18,482 nucleotides of DNA, taken from Methanoculleus sp. UBA374. GTDB lineage: Archaea > Halobacteriota > Methanomicrobia > Methanomicrobiales > Methanoculleaceae. Position numbers and translations under genes: made by a program. The notes under the pieces were generated by a model that saw only the letters and a list, made by a program, of their open reading frames with translations, was not told where the DNA came from and searched no databases. Shown piece after piece: positions 1-6,791 of the stretch; position 1 is the first letter of the stretch, and each line of letters begins with the position of its first letter. The DNA is taken from NCBI GenBank assembly GCA_002508705.1, contig DAYL01000012.1, positions 27,052-45,533 on the forward strand, written 5' to 3'.

Positions 1-7
1 AGAGGAC

Positions 8-16
8 CTATATGAA
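8..16 (+). promoter_or_regulatory. Candidate TATA box for the dys transcript
   Basis: The stretch CTATATGAA is centred about 27 bp before the ATG at 38. That is the spacing between TATA box and start seen repeatedly in this window. It would place transcription start at the leader ORF at 38. The region is close to the window edge and no other promoter evidence is available. Confidence 0.35.
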
Positions 17-37
17 AAAGACGATCTATTATCGTGC

Positions 38-82
38 ATGAATACCAACGTTCTCCCAAGAACTGGTGTAACACAATCATGA
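38..82 (+). CDS. Possible 14-residue leader peptide upstream of dys
   Basis: An ATG at 38 opens a 14-codon frame encoding MNTNVLPRTGVTQS. Its TGA (80-82) overlaps the ATG at 79, the preferred dys start, in an ATGA arrangement typical of translational coupling. A TATA-like box lies about 27 bp upstream of its ATG. It could be a regulatory leader peptide or chance. It could also mark the true dys N-terminus joined by a frameshift, since the dys frame is also open from a GTG at 34. The short length means coding status rests on context alone. Confidence 0.3.
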   Translation: MNTNVLPRTGVTQS

Positions 83-1014
83 CCTTCAAATATGGGGATG
101 CAGTAAAACAGGCACAGGTGCGCCCCGGGATGACGGTCGGCGAACTCGTCGACGAACTCGGGAAAGCCGGAGCCTACAACGGAGGATCGCTGTGGCAGGC
201 GGTCAACATTTACGAGCGGATGCTCCGCGACGAGCAGGCCCTGAAGTTCTTCGGCCTCTCGGGGGCCATGGTGCCCGGCGGCATGGGAGGCATCGTCGCC
301 GACCTCATTCGCCGGGGGCACATCGACATCCTCGTCTCGACGGGCGCAAACCTCACCCATGATGTCATCGAAGCGATAGGCTGCCACCACTACCACGGGA
401 CCGCGCAGGTCTCAGATACCGAACTCTGTGAGGAGGGAGTCAACCGGATCTACGACATATTCCTTCCGAACGAGGCGTTCATCAGATTCGAAGAGTTCAT
501 GCAGGAGACCTATTCGTCCATCCCGGAGGGCTCGACGGTCTCGATCTCCGGTCTCCTTAACCAGATCGGCGGCCGGCTTGAGACCGGGATCCTTGCGGCG
601 GCGGCAAAGGCCGGGGTGCCGGTCTACTGTCCCGCCATCCAGGACTCCATGATCGGGCTGCAGTACTGGCTCTTTTCCCAGACGCATAAGGTCACGGTCA
701 GCGCGTTCGACGACATGCACGGGCTCCTCGACCGGTGCTTCGAGGCAAAGCGGGCCGGGGCCCTCCTCGTCGGCGGCGGTGTCCCGAAGAACTACATCCT
801 GCAGAGCAAACTGATGACCGAGAGCGGGTTCGACTATGCGGTGCAGCTCACCGGCGACCGGCCGGACCTCGGCGGCCTCTCGGGCGCGACGCTCGAAGAA
901 GCCCGGTCGTGGGGCAAACTCACCGGAGAAGCCACCGCCGTGACGGTCTACGGCGATGCGACCATCAACCTGCCGCTCCTCGTGGCCGCAACCCTTGAGA
1001 GGCTGGAAGGGTGA
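79..1014 (+). CDS. dys: Deoxyhypusine synthase
   Basis: The enzyme transfers the aminobutyl group of spermidine, NAD-dependently, to a lysine of translation factor aIF5A, the first step of hypusine formation. The 311-residue product has the family landmarks: AGAYNGG near residue 30, LSGAMVPGGMGG near 70, STGANLTHD near 90 and, near the C-terminus, DYAVQLTG followed by SWGK. The lysine of SWGK (about residue 280) matches the catalytic lysine that forms the covalent enzyme intermediate. The start is uncertain: ATG 79 gives a typical archaeal length, whereas GTG 34 adds 15 residues without recognisable homology. The last bases overlap pyrF as GTGA, so the two genes are probably cotranscribed and coupled, though their pathways are unrelated. 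Function is highly confident; the start is moderate. Confidence 0.93.
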   Translation: MTFKYGDAVKQAQVRPGMTVGELVDELGKAGAYNGGSLWQAVNIYERMLRDEQALKFFGLSGAMVPGGMGGIVADLIRRGHIDILVSTGANLTHDVIEAIGCHHYHGTAQVSDTELCEEGVNRIYDIFLPNEAFIRFEEFMQETYSSIPEGSTVSISGLLNQIGGRLETGILAAAAKAGVPVYCPAIQDSMIGLQYWLFSQTHKVTVSAFDDMHGLLDRCFEAKRAGALLVGGGVPKNYILQSKLMTESGFDYAVQLTGDRPDLGGLSGATLEEARSWGKLTGEATAVTVYGDATINLPLLVAATLERLEG

Positions 1015-1646
1015 CCGAACTCATCCTCTCTCTCGATCTCTGCGACCGCCGGCAGGCGGCGAGCATTGCGGAGTCCTGTGCACCGTATATCGACGCGGTC
1101 AAGGTCGGCTACCCGCTCGTCCTCTCGGCCGGCCTCGGGATCGTACAGGACCTTGCCGGCCTCGGGCTGCCGCTCATCGCCGACTTCAAGGTTGCGGATA
1201 TCCCGAACACCAACCGCCTCATCTGCGACGCGGTCTTCTCCGCAGGGTTTGACGCCGTGATCGCACACGGGTTCGTGGGACCCGACGCCGTGCGGACCTG
1301 CGTCGAGGTGGCGCACGACCGGGGCGGGGCCGTTTACGTCGTCGCCGAGATGAGCCATCCCGGGGCGGTCGAGTTCTTCCACGGCGGTGTGGCCGAGCGA
1401 ATCGCAACGCTCGCCGTCAACTGCCGGGCCGACGGGATCATCGCTCCCGCCACCCGCCCGGACCGGATCGGCCGGCTCCGCGAGATCGTCGGCAGGAGGA
1501 CGATCTATTCCCCGGGCGTGGGAACCCAGGGCGGCGACATCGATACGGTGGCCGGGCTCGTCGACGGGGTTATCGTAGGGAGGAGCATCTACGAGGCGGA
1601 AGACCCCGCGGCCGAAGCCAAACTTCTCTCCCGCATCCGCCGGTGA
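1011..1646 (+). CDS. pyrF: Orotidine 5'-phosphate decarboxylase
   Basis: It decarboxylates OMP to UMP, the last step of de novo pyrimidine synthesis, in the cytosol. The 211-residue TIM-barrel protein carries the diagnostic DFKVADIPNT motif. D58, K60 and D63, with K31 in AVKVGYP, form the alternating Lys/Asp catalytic set of the family. SPGVGTQGG near residue 170 is the phosphate-binding loop, and the length fits the short archaeal type. It starts at a GTG overlapping the dys stop (GTGA) with GGAAG just upstream, which implies translational coupling. 3-Hexulose-6-phosphate synthase is a related fold but lacks the C-terminal SPGVGTQGG pattern, so OMP decarboxylase is preferred. Confidence 0.93.
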   Translation: MTELILSLDLCDRRQAASIAESCAPYIDAVKVGYPLVLSAGLGIVQDLAGLGLPLIADFKVADIPNTNRLICDAVFSAGFDAVIAHGFVGPDAVRTCVEVAHDRGGAVYVVAEMSHPGAVEFFHGGVAERIATLAVNCRADGIIAPATRPDRIGRLREIVGRRTIYSPGVGTQGGDIDTVAGLVDGVIVGRSIYEAEDPAAEAKLLSRIRR

Positions 1647-1733
1647 TGAGTTCTCCGTTCCGATCCCCGCGCAAGGGAGATGACGAGCCCTATGAGTGAT
1701 CTGAGGCGGATGCGGCTCACCCATTTCTAAGGG

Positions 1734-1742
1734 TTAATATAT
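1734..1742 (+). promoter_or_regulatory. TATA box of the glycyl-radical protein/cbiZ operon
   Basis: TTAATATAT is the only strongly AT-rich block in the 117-bp gap after pyrF. It is centred 26 bp before the ATG at 1764, so the mRNA is predicted to be leaderless. The rest of the gap (1647-1733) shows no gene and no convincing terminator. Confidence 0.6.
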
Positions 1743-1763
1743 TTCCCTGCAGATACTGGTATC

Positions 1764-2126
1764 ATGAACTGGAGCCCTGAACAGCTGGAACTGGCAGCGA
1801 AGTACCACAGCCTCGACGAAATACCCAAAGAAAAGCGGCGGTACAAGTGTCACACCTGCCACTGCGTCGTGGACGAGACCCCCTGCCCTAACTGCGGCGA
1901 GACCTCGCTCGAGATCATGTGCCCGCTCGACCATTGCGACTGTCACCACTCCATCGTCGAGAAAATCGAGTACTGCCCGCTCTGCGGCCATGCCATCTGT
2001 CCGGAGTGCGGGAGTCACGACGTCGTGCAGATCAGCAGGGTCACCGGATACCTCCAAGACGTCGCGGGCTGGAATGCAGGCAAGCAGCAGGAATTGAAAG
2101 ACCGGGTCCGCTATTCCATCGTATGA
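1764..2126 (+). CDS. Stand-alone NrdD-type glycyl-radical and zinc-ribbon domain protein
   Basis: This 120-residue protein matches only the C-terminal end of anaerobic (class III) ribonucleotide reductase. The motif RVTGYL followed by NAGKQQELKDRVRY is the glycyl-radical segment; G95 would be the radical glycine. Just before it is the four-Cys zinc site CPLCG/CPECG (C71, C74, C79, C82). The N-terminal half adds further cysteines absent from that part of NrdD (C29, C32, C34, C41, C44, C53, C58, C60). The whole catalytic barrel, including the nucleotide site, is missing, so it cannot reduce nucleotides alone. It is not an obvious recent truncation: it has its own leaderless-type promoter and intact frame, and its TGA overlaps the cbiZ ATG. 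Possible roles, all inferred, are a replaceable radical subunit analogous to the YfiD/GrcA spare part for pyruvate formate-lyase, or a redox/metal protein that no longer carries a radical. Confidence 0.8.
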   Translation: MNWSPEQLELAAKYHSLDEIPKEKRRYKCHTCHCVVDETPCPNCGETSLEIMCPLDHCDCHHSIVEKIEYCPLCGHAICPECGSHDVVQISRVTGYLQDVAGWNAGKQQELKDRVRYSIV

Positions 2127-3019
2127 GATACTTTGTCCGGGACGGAACTCTTTTTCTTCGCGGCCGGTTACGGGCGGCGAGCACCGGCGTCAACGGCGGC
2201 ATCGCCGACGTCACGACGATGTTAAGCCACACCGTACCGCACGATTTCGAGGGCGACCCGGTACGCCATCTCTACCTCGTCGCCGCCAGGCACGGTCTCT
2301 TCCGTGAGTTTTTCGGACTCATGACCGCCGTTAGCATGCGGCATCTCTGCGTGCTCCAGTACGACTTCATCACGGTCTTCATCACCGCCGGGATAACGAA
2401 CCCGACGGCCGCGTCCGCCGCTCCGCACACCATCAACATCATCGTCCACAGCCGGGAGGGGATGAGCGATGCGGCGCTCCTCGAGGCGATCATCACCGCG
2501 ACCGGGGCGAAGGCCCAGGCGCTCCACGATCTCGGCTACGATGTTGACGCCACGACGGATGCTGTCGCCGTCGCCTGCGAGCGCGACGCCGTTCCCTCAG
2601 GACAGCGTTCGGTGCACACCTCCGCCGGGACGCTGACCGAGGTCGGCAGACGGGTCCACGCGGCCGTCCTGCACGGCGTCCCGGAGGCCCTCGCGCGGTG
2701 GCAGGGGGAGGTCCGGCGGAGCGAGCCGTCGTTCTTCATCTACAGCCGTTACGGCGGGGAGCACTGGGTGGAATGGCGGAAGGAGGGCTGCCCTTACTAC
2801 CCCTGTCATTTTCCGGGACAGCGGTGCGACTACTGCTACTGCCCCTGCTACCCCTGCGCCGATGAGGAACTCGGAGAGTGGGTCGAGAGTTCGAGCGGCG
2901 GCAAGATCTGGGCGTGCACCGGCTGTACACTCCTGCACGTCCCCGGGATCGCGGATTACATTAAAAGAAATCCCGAGGCCACTCTTGCCGAGCTCAAGCG
3001 CCTTCGGGATAGGTTATAA
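2123..3019 (+). CDS. cbiZ: Adenosylcobinamide amidohydrolase with C-terminal Cys-rich domain
   Basis: CbiZ cleaves the aminopropanol side chain of adenosylcobinamide to adenosylcobyric acid, letting archaea salvage incomplete corrinoids for B12-type cofactors. Residues 1-200 form the CbiZ domain (STGVNGGI near 20, FITAGITNP near 86, HTINIIVHS near 102). Residues 210-290 form a small Cys-rich domain with C223, C228, C235, C238, C240, C242, C245, C265 and C268, resembling the metal-binding 'cysteine-rich small domain' found with some CbiZ proteins. It ends in an LKRLRDRL helix. The ATG at 2123 overlaps the upstream TGA as ATGA, and a longer in-frame extension is rejected because it runs antiparallel to good coding sequence. 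Methanogens need corrinoids for methyltransferases, which fits a salvage role. What the Cys-rich tail binds is unknown. Confidence 0.88.
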   Translation: MRYFVRDGTLFLRGRLRAASTGVNGGIADVTTMLSHTVPHDFEGDPVRHLYLVAARHGLFREFFGLMTAVSMRHLCVLQYDFITVFITAGITNPTAASAAPHTINIIVHSREGMSDAALLEAIITATGAKAQALHDLGYDVDATTDAVAVACERDAVPSGQRSVHTSAGTLTEVGRRVHAAVLHGVPEALARWQGEVRRSEPSFFIYSRYGGEHWVEWRKEGCPYYPCHFPGQRCDYCYCPCYPCADEELGEWVESSSGGKIWACTGCTLLHVPGIADYIKRNPEATLAELKRLRDRL

Positions 3020-3026
3020 CCCGGGT

Positions 3027-3221
3027 TTACGCCTCGGCGATGCCGAGGGCGGAGAGCATCTCTTCGAGCGGGACGCCATGCGCCTGGGCGGCTTCCCGGA
3101 TCGTCTCGTTGTTCGCGATGGCGCAGCCAAGGCAACCCATTCCGAACCGGAAGAGTACCTGTGCCGATTCGGGTTTCTCCCGGAGGAGGTCCGCGATTGT
3201 AGTGTCCGCATTCAATGCCAT
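3027..3221 (-). CDS. DUF1858 small redox-disulfide protein
   Basis: The 64-residue protein fits the DUF1858 family, also described as the hybrid-cluster-protein-associated redox disulfide domain. Conserved features are the N-terminal TIADLLREKP helix, the FGMGCLGC motif with a CxxC pair (C30 and C33), and the ETIREAAQAHGV helix. The CxxC is expected to act as a redox or metal site; its partner is unknown. It converges on cbiZ with only 7 bp between the genes. A TATAAATA box 27 bp upstream supports the start and a leaderless mRNA. No hybrid-cluster protein gene lies in the window, so the usual partner is elsewhere or absent. Confidence 0.85.
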   Translation of the reverse strand: MALNADTTIADLLREKPESAQVLFRFGMGCLGCAIANNETIREAAQAHGVPLEEMLSALGIAEA

Positions 3222-3244
3222 ACAGCTGATGTTGTACCTGCCCC

Positions 3245-3252
3245 TATTTATA
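3245..3252 (-). promoter_or_regulatory. TATA box of the DUF1858 gene
   Basis: On the minus strand this reads TATAAATA, a near-consensus archaeal TATA box, centred about 27 bp before the ATG at 3221. It predicts a leaderless transcript. Confidence 0.7.
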
Positions 3253-3406
3253 CATCAAGGATGAGGTACGGAGACGCTCCGATTCGGTTGCGGACCCGTA
3301 AAACAGTGTCATCCGGCTGTCCCTGCAGACGGCGGACGGCCCCATGGAGACTGCAGATACGAACCGCTGATGCCGTGCCCTTTGCCGATCGGCTGCACCG
3401 CCGGGC

Positions 3407-3460
3407 TTTTATACGATGGCTCGCGGTTCATTTTCACACCGCGCACGGCATCTTTAATTT
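3407..3460 (+). promoter_or_regulatory. Promoter region of the rpa operon
   Basis: The 273-bp divergent gap between the DUF1858 gene and rpa holds two TATA-like blocks pointing towards rpa: TTTTATAC at 3407-3414 and CTTTAATTT at 3452-3460. The second would place transcription start near 3481 and leave a short leader containing the Shine-Dalgarno-like GGAG at 3484-3487, 7 bp before the ATG. Unlike several neighbours, rpa therefore seems to use a leadered mRNA. The rest of the gap (3260-3400) shows no gene. Confidence 0.45.
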
Positions 3461-3475
3461 CTGATGAGTCGTCAG
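3461..3475. promoter_or_regulatory. Imperfect palindrome, candidate operator of rpa
   Basis: CTGATGAGTCGTCAG is a 15-bp dyad with one mismatched pair around a central G. It lies between the proximal TATA-like block and the predicted start of transcription, where a bound repressor would block initiation. No known regulator site is recognised. Confidence 0.3.
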
Positions 3476-3494
3476 TACAGACTGGAGATGTAAA

Positions 3495-4721
3495 ATGCAC
3501 CTATCCGAGGTAACAGAGAGAATCTCCCGGAAACTCGAAGCAAAAGGCGCGCAGCCCGATCGACAGAAGATCGAATCGCGCCTTCACCGCCTCGTTGAAG
3601 AATTCGGCGTCAATATCGAAGAGGCCGAACGAACGGTAACCGCGGACCTCGCCCGCGAATATAACCTCACCGGCGTCGGAGCCGCCTCCACGGATCTCCG
3701 CCCGATAAGCGAGATCATTCCCGGCGACTGGGTGACGATCGAGGGAAAAGTCGTTGCCCTGACCCCGGCGCTCTCGCCCTCGATCGCTCAGACGGGGATC
3801 ATTGCCGACTCGAGCGGCGCCATACGCTTTGTCACCTGGACCCGGGCGAACGCTCCCGCGATGGAGTACGGCCAATGGTACCGGATCGAGTCCGCGGTCG
3901 TCGACGAGTACAAAGGCGCACCGAACCTGAAGATCCACTCGGGCACCACGATCTCCCGGATGGAGAAGGATATACCGCTCCTCCCCTCGATCACGCCGAT
4001 CACCGAGCTGAAACCCGGTGTCGGGAGCGTGCGGGCCAAGGTCGTCCAGGACTGGGAAGTGACCCACGACCGGATGCTCCAGACGGGGCTCCTCGGCGAC
4101 GAGACGGGCACCATCAAGTTCGTCATATGGAAAGAAGAGGGCAAAGATAAACTGGACCTCAATGCTGTCTACAACATCTACTACGCCACCGTCGACGAGT
4201 ACAACGGCAGGCTCTCCCTCTCCCTGAACACCGCGATGTACATCTCGGACGAAGGGGATATCGAGGTCGGGCGGAACGAGACCGAGATCCAGGGCGCTCT
4301 CGTTCACGTCGCTCCCGGCTCGGGCCTGATCAAGCGCTGCCCCGTCGAGGGGTGCAACCGGACGCTCTCCCGACAGAACTACTGTCCGGTGCACGAGATC
4401 CAGCCGGAGTTCCGCTACGACCTCCGCCTGAAAGCGGTCCTGGACGACGGGATGCGCGCCCATAACATCCTGATACAGCGCGACCTCGTCGAAAAACTCA
4501 CGGGGCTCACCCTCGATGAGGCCGTCGGGATCGCGGAGTCGAACCCGCTCGGCATGGACGAGACCTTCTACCGCATCAGGGACGCGGTGCTCGGGCGCTA
4601 CTATACCTGCAGCGGGAGCGAGTTCGGCGGCAGGCTGCTCGTCAACTCCTGTACTCCGGTCACGTTCAAGCCCGAGGAACTGGCTGCACTGCTGAACCGT
4701 GCCGGAGGTGAGCCGGCATGA
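3495..4721 (+). CDS. rpa: Replication protein A, single-stranded DNA-binding protein
   Basis: It binds and protects single-stranded DNA during replication, repair and recombination. The 408-residue protein has a helical N-terminal segment (1-60), OB fold 1 (about 72-155, with DWVTIEGKVV and GAIRFVTW) and OB fold 2 (about 172-252, with GTIKFVIWK). A third C-terminal OB-like region carries a zinc finger with ligands C282, C287, C297 and H300 (CPVEGCNRT, then NYCPVHE). The repeated 'G.I.F..W' strands in OB1 and OB2 are typical of euryarchaeal RPA. The architecture matches the RPA41-like type. A GGAG 7 bp upstream supports the start. The stop overlaps the next ATG (ATGA), so it is coupled to the RPA-associated protein. 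Confidence 0.93.
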   Translation: MHLSEVTERISRKLEAKGAQPDRQKIESRLHRLVEEFGVNIEEAERTVTADLAREYNLTGVGAASTDLRPISEIIPGDWVTIEGKVVALTPALSPSIAQTGIIADSSGAIRFVTWTRANAPAMEYGQWYRIESAVVDEYKGAPNLKIHSGTTISRMEKDIPLLPSITPITELKPGVGSVRAKVVQDWEVTHDRMLQTGLLGDETGTIKFVIWKEEGKDKLDLNAVYNIYYATVDEYNGRLSLSLNTAMYISDEGDIEVGRNETEIQGALVHVAPGSGLIKRCPVEGCNRTLSRQNYCPVHEIQPEFRYDLRLKAVLDDGMRAHNILIQRDLVEKLTGLTLDEAVGIAESNPLGMDETFYRIRDAVLGRYYTCSGSEFGGRLLVNSCTPVTFKPEELAALLNRAGGEPA

Positions 4722-5284
4722 AGCCCCAGGTCGCGTTCGAGCGCGAACCGGCACGCAGGGTCTTTGCATCCGAACTCCGGGAGACCCGCTACCAATTCAA
4801 GGACGGCGACGACGAGAAGAGCCCGACCTACGTCATCCTCCCGAGCGGCATCCGGAGCAACCGCATCTTCATCGTGGGGACCCTCACGGAGAAGCAGCGG
4901 CAGGGCGACCAGAACATCTTCTACCGCGGCCGGGTGGTCGACCCGACGGGCACCTTCTTCATCATGGCGGGGTCCTACCAGCCCGAAGCGATGCAGCAGC
5001 TTGCCCGGATCGAGCCGCCGGCGTTCGTCGCCGTCGTCGGGAAACCGAACCTCTACACGACCCCGGACGGAACCTGCCTGGTCTCGGTCCGGGTGGAGTC
5101 GATCTCGGTCGTGGACCGCGAGACCCGCGACCTCTGGGTTCTGGACACCGCCCGCGAGACCCTGGACAGGCTCGATGCGTTCGGCACCACCGACGACTCC
5201 CGGAAGGCCCAGGAGGAGTACGGGACGCAGCCGGATATCTACCGAAAGATCATCTACGACGCACTCGCCCAGGTGCAGTTGTAG
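4718..5284 (+). CDS. RPA-associated protein (COG3390 type)
   Basis: This 188-residue protein is the partner that in many euryarchaea is encoded directly after RPA and binds single-stranded DNA with it. Visible features are an N-terminal FEREPARRVFASEL, a central OB-like region with NRIFIVGTLTEK, YRGRVVDPTG and FFIMAGSYQPEA, and a helical C-terminus. The ATGA overlap with rpa implies equimolar, coupled synthesis, as expected for a complex. Assignment rests on gene order plus these motifs; the biochemical role beyond the complex is not certain. Confidence 0.85.
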   Translation: MKPQVAFEREPARRVFASELRETRYQFKDGDDEKSPTYVILPSGIRSNRIFIVGTLTEKQRQGDQNIFYRGRVVDPTGTFFIMAGSYQPEAMQQLARIEPPAFVAVVGKPNLYTTPDGTCLVSVRVESISVVDRETRDLWVLDTARETLDRLDAFGTTDDSRKAQEEYGTQPDIYRKIIYDALAQVQL

Positions 5285-5311
5285 GACCGCGACGCCGACC
5301 ATAATATTAGA

Positions 5312-5319
5312 CCAGGAGG
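5312..5319 (+). promoter_or_regulatory. Strong Shine-Dalgarno before the Ere-family gene
   Basis: AGGAGG at 5314-5319 is 4 bp before the ATG at 5324 and fixes that start. An AT-rich block ATAATATTA at 5301-5309 is too close to the start to give a leader containing this site, so readthrough from the rpa operon is likely. Confidence 0.6.
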
Positions 5320-5323
5320 CCCC

Positions 5324-6631
5324 ATGCCCGATCGCCCATACCGGGCCCTCAACGACTGGATCGCCCGCGAAGCAATCCCGTTCTCTCTCGACTCGCCCAA
5401 AGCCTTAAACAACGCCGTCGACTCAATGACGGCCGCGCTCGGCGACTCCGTGGAACTGCTCGGTCTTGGAGAGGCGCTCCACGGCGGTGAGGAGGGCCTC
5501 ATCCTCCGCAACCGGCTCTTCGAGCGCCTTGCTACGGCGCACGGTTATTCCGCCATCGCCATCGAGAGCAGTTTCCCCCGGGGGTGCCTGGTGGACGGGT
5601 ACGTGGCCGGCCGGGGCCCGGCCTCGTACGCTGCCGTGCAGGATGCCGGGTTCAGCCACGGCTTCGGCCGGCTCGACGCGAACCGTGAACTCGTGGAGTG
5701 GATGCGGGAATACAACGCCGATCCGGCCCACCGCATCAAACTCCGGATCTACGGCTTCGATACGCCGACCGAATTCGGCAGCAGCGACAGCCCGCGCCGG
5801 CTCCTGCAGTTCGTTCTCGACTACCTCTCCTCGGTCGACAGTGCCGCAGGCGCGGCGTATCGCGAGCGGATCGAGGCGCTCCTCGGGGATGACGCCGACT
5901 GGGAGGACCCCGCGACGGTCTTCGACCCGACGAAGTCGGTCGGCCAATCCCCGGCCGCAACCGCGCTCCGGGTCGAGACCGAAGACCTCATTGCGGAACT
6001 GCACGCCCGCCGCCCCGAACTGAGGGTGCTCTCCGGCAACGACCGCTACCGGGAAGCGATGCAGTATGCAGCGGCCGCGCGCCAGCTCCTGAACTACCAC
6101 GCCGCACTCGCGCGAAATCCGGGCGACCGGGTCTCCCGGCTTCTCGGGATGCGCGACGCGGCGATGGCGGACAACCTGGCGTACATGGTCGCCCGCGAGC
6201 GCGACCGGGGAGGAAGGGTCTTCGCTTTCGCACACAACAGCCATCTTCAGCGCGGAAAGATGGAATGGCGGTTCGGCACCGACCTCTACGAATGGCATCC
6301 GGCGGGAGCGCACCTTGACGCGATCTTCGGCCCGCGCTACGCCGTCGTCGGGTCGGCGGTAGGCGTTTCGGACGAAAACGGCATCGGCCGGCCGGAACCC
6401 GGCACCCTCGAGGCCCTCCTCACCGCCGGCCCGGGTCCGGTGCGGCTCATCCCGACGCACAGAGGAGAACGGCTGTCCGGTTCGGCAACCGCAACTCTCC
6501 CGACCCGTCGGGGTAGTACGAAGAACCCGGGCTACTTCCCGCTCACCCCCCGGAGCCTCACCGACTTCGACTGGCTGGCGGTCCTGGACGCAACGGGATA
6601 CGCCCGCGGCGGGCCGCCGCTGCAGCAGTGA
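5324..6631 (+). CDS. Erythromycin esterase family hydrolase
   Basis: The 435-residue protein belongs to the Ere/succinoglycan-biosynthesis-like hydrolase family. The signature GLGEALHGGEE near residue 47 holds the family's catalytic histidine (H53). IAIESSFP near 78 supplies a conserved acid (E81), IYGFDTP near 142 follows, and FAFAHNSHLQRG in the C-terminal half carries conserved histidines. Length is close to bacterial Ere enzymes and no signal peptide is seen. Archaeal ribosomes are naturally insensitive to macrolides, so resistance is an unlikely role; the substrate is unknown. It follows the RPA pair by 39 bp on the same strand. Transfer from bacteria is plausible but unproven, and base composition resembles its neighbours. 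Confidence 0.85.
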   Translation: MPDRPYRALNDWIAREAIPFSLDSPKALNNAVDSMTAALGDSVELLGLGEALHGGEEGLILRNRLFERLATAHGYSAIAIESSFPRGCLVDGYVAGRGPASYAAVQDAGFSHGFGRLDANRELVEWMREYNADPAHRIKLRIYGFDTPTEFGSSDSPRRLLQFVLDYLSSVDSAAGAAYRERIEALLGDDADWEDPATVFDPTKSVGQSPAATALRVETEDLIAELHARRPELRVLSGNDRYREAMQYAAAARQLLNYHAALARNPGDRVSRLLGMRDAAMADNLAYMVARERDRGGRVFAFAHNSHLQRGKMEWRFGTDLYEWHPAGAHLDAIFGPRYAVVGSAVGVSDENGIGRPEPGTLEALLTAGPGPVRLIPTHRGERLSGSATATLPTRRGSTKNPGYFPLTPRSLTDFDWLAVLDATGYARGGPPLQQ

Positions 6632-6791
6632 GACGCCGGACAACAGGGGCGTTCGCCCCGGGCGGCACTGTGCCAATCGGGAAGAAGTTGTTCGCCGATC
6701 TCGCAGGATACGCCTGCAGGCGAAACTTCGGTCCCGACGAGAGGGTTGTTACGGACGAGGGGCTCGTTCGAGAGAGGAGTCAGGAGAACGC
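6632..6791. other. Gene-free gap with a hairpin and a 12-bp palindrome
   Basis: No credible gene is seen in these 160 bp. GGGGCG-TT-CGCCCC at 6646-6659 can form a compact hairpin just after the upstream stop, without a T tract. CGCCTGCAGGCG at 6711-6722 is a perfect 12-bp palindrome about 70 bp before the transporter start. AGGAG at 6782-6786 is the ribosome-binding site of the next gene. No convincing TATA box was found. Confidence 0.5.

Noticed and set aside
1643..1704. GTGATGA (C-box-like) at the pyrF stop and CTGA (D-box-like) at 1701, suggesting a C/D box guide RNA
   Set aside because: No convincing internal C'/D' boxes or terminal stem, and the C-like box overlaps the pyrF stop region; the match is too short to support an RNA gene.
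1764..2126. Treating the short glycyl-radical gene as a truncated nrdD pseudogene
   Set aside because: It has its own promoter, an added N-terminal Cys-rich half, an intact frame and a coupled junction with cbiZ; no nrdD barrel remnant is visible upstream.
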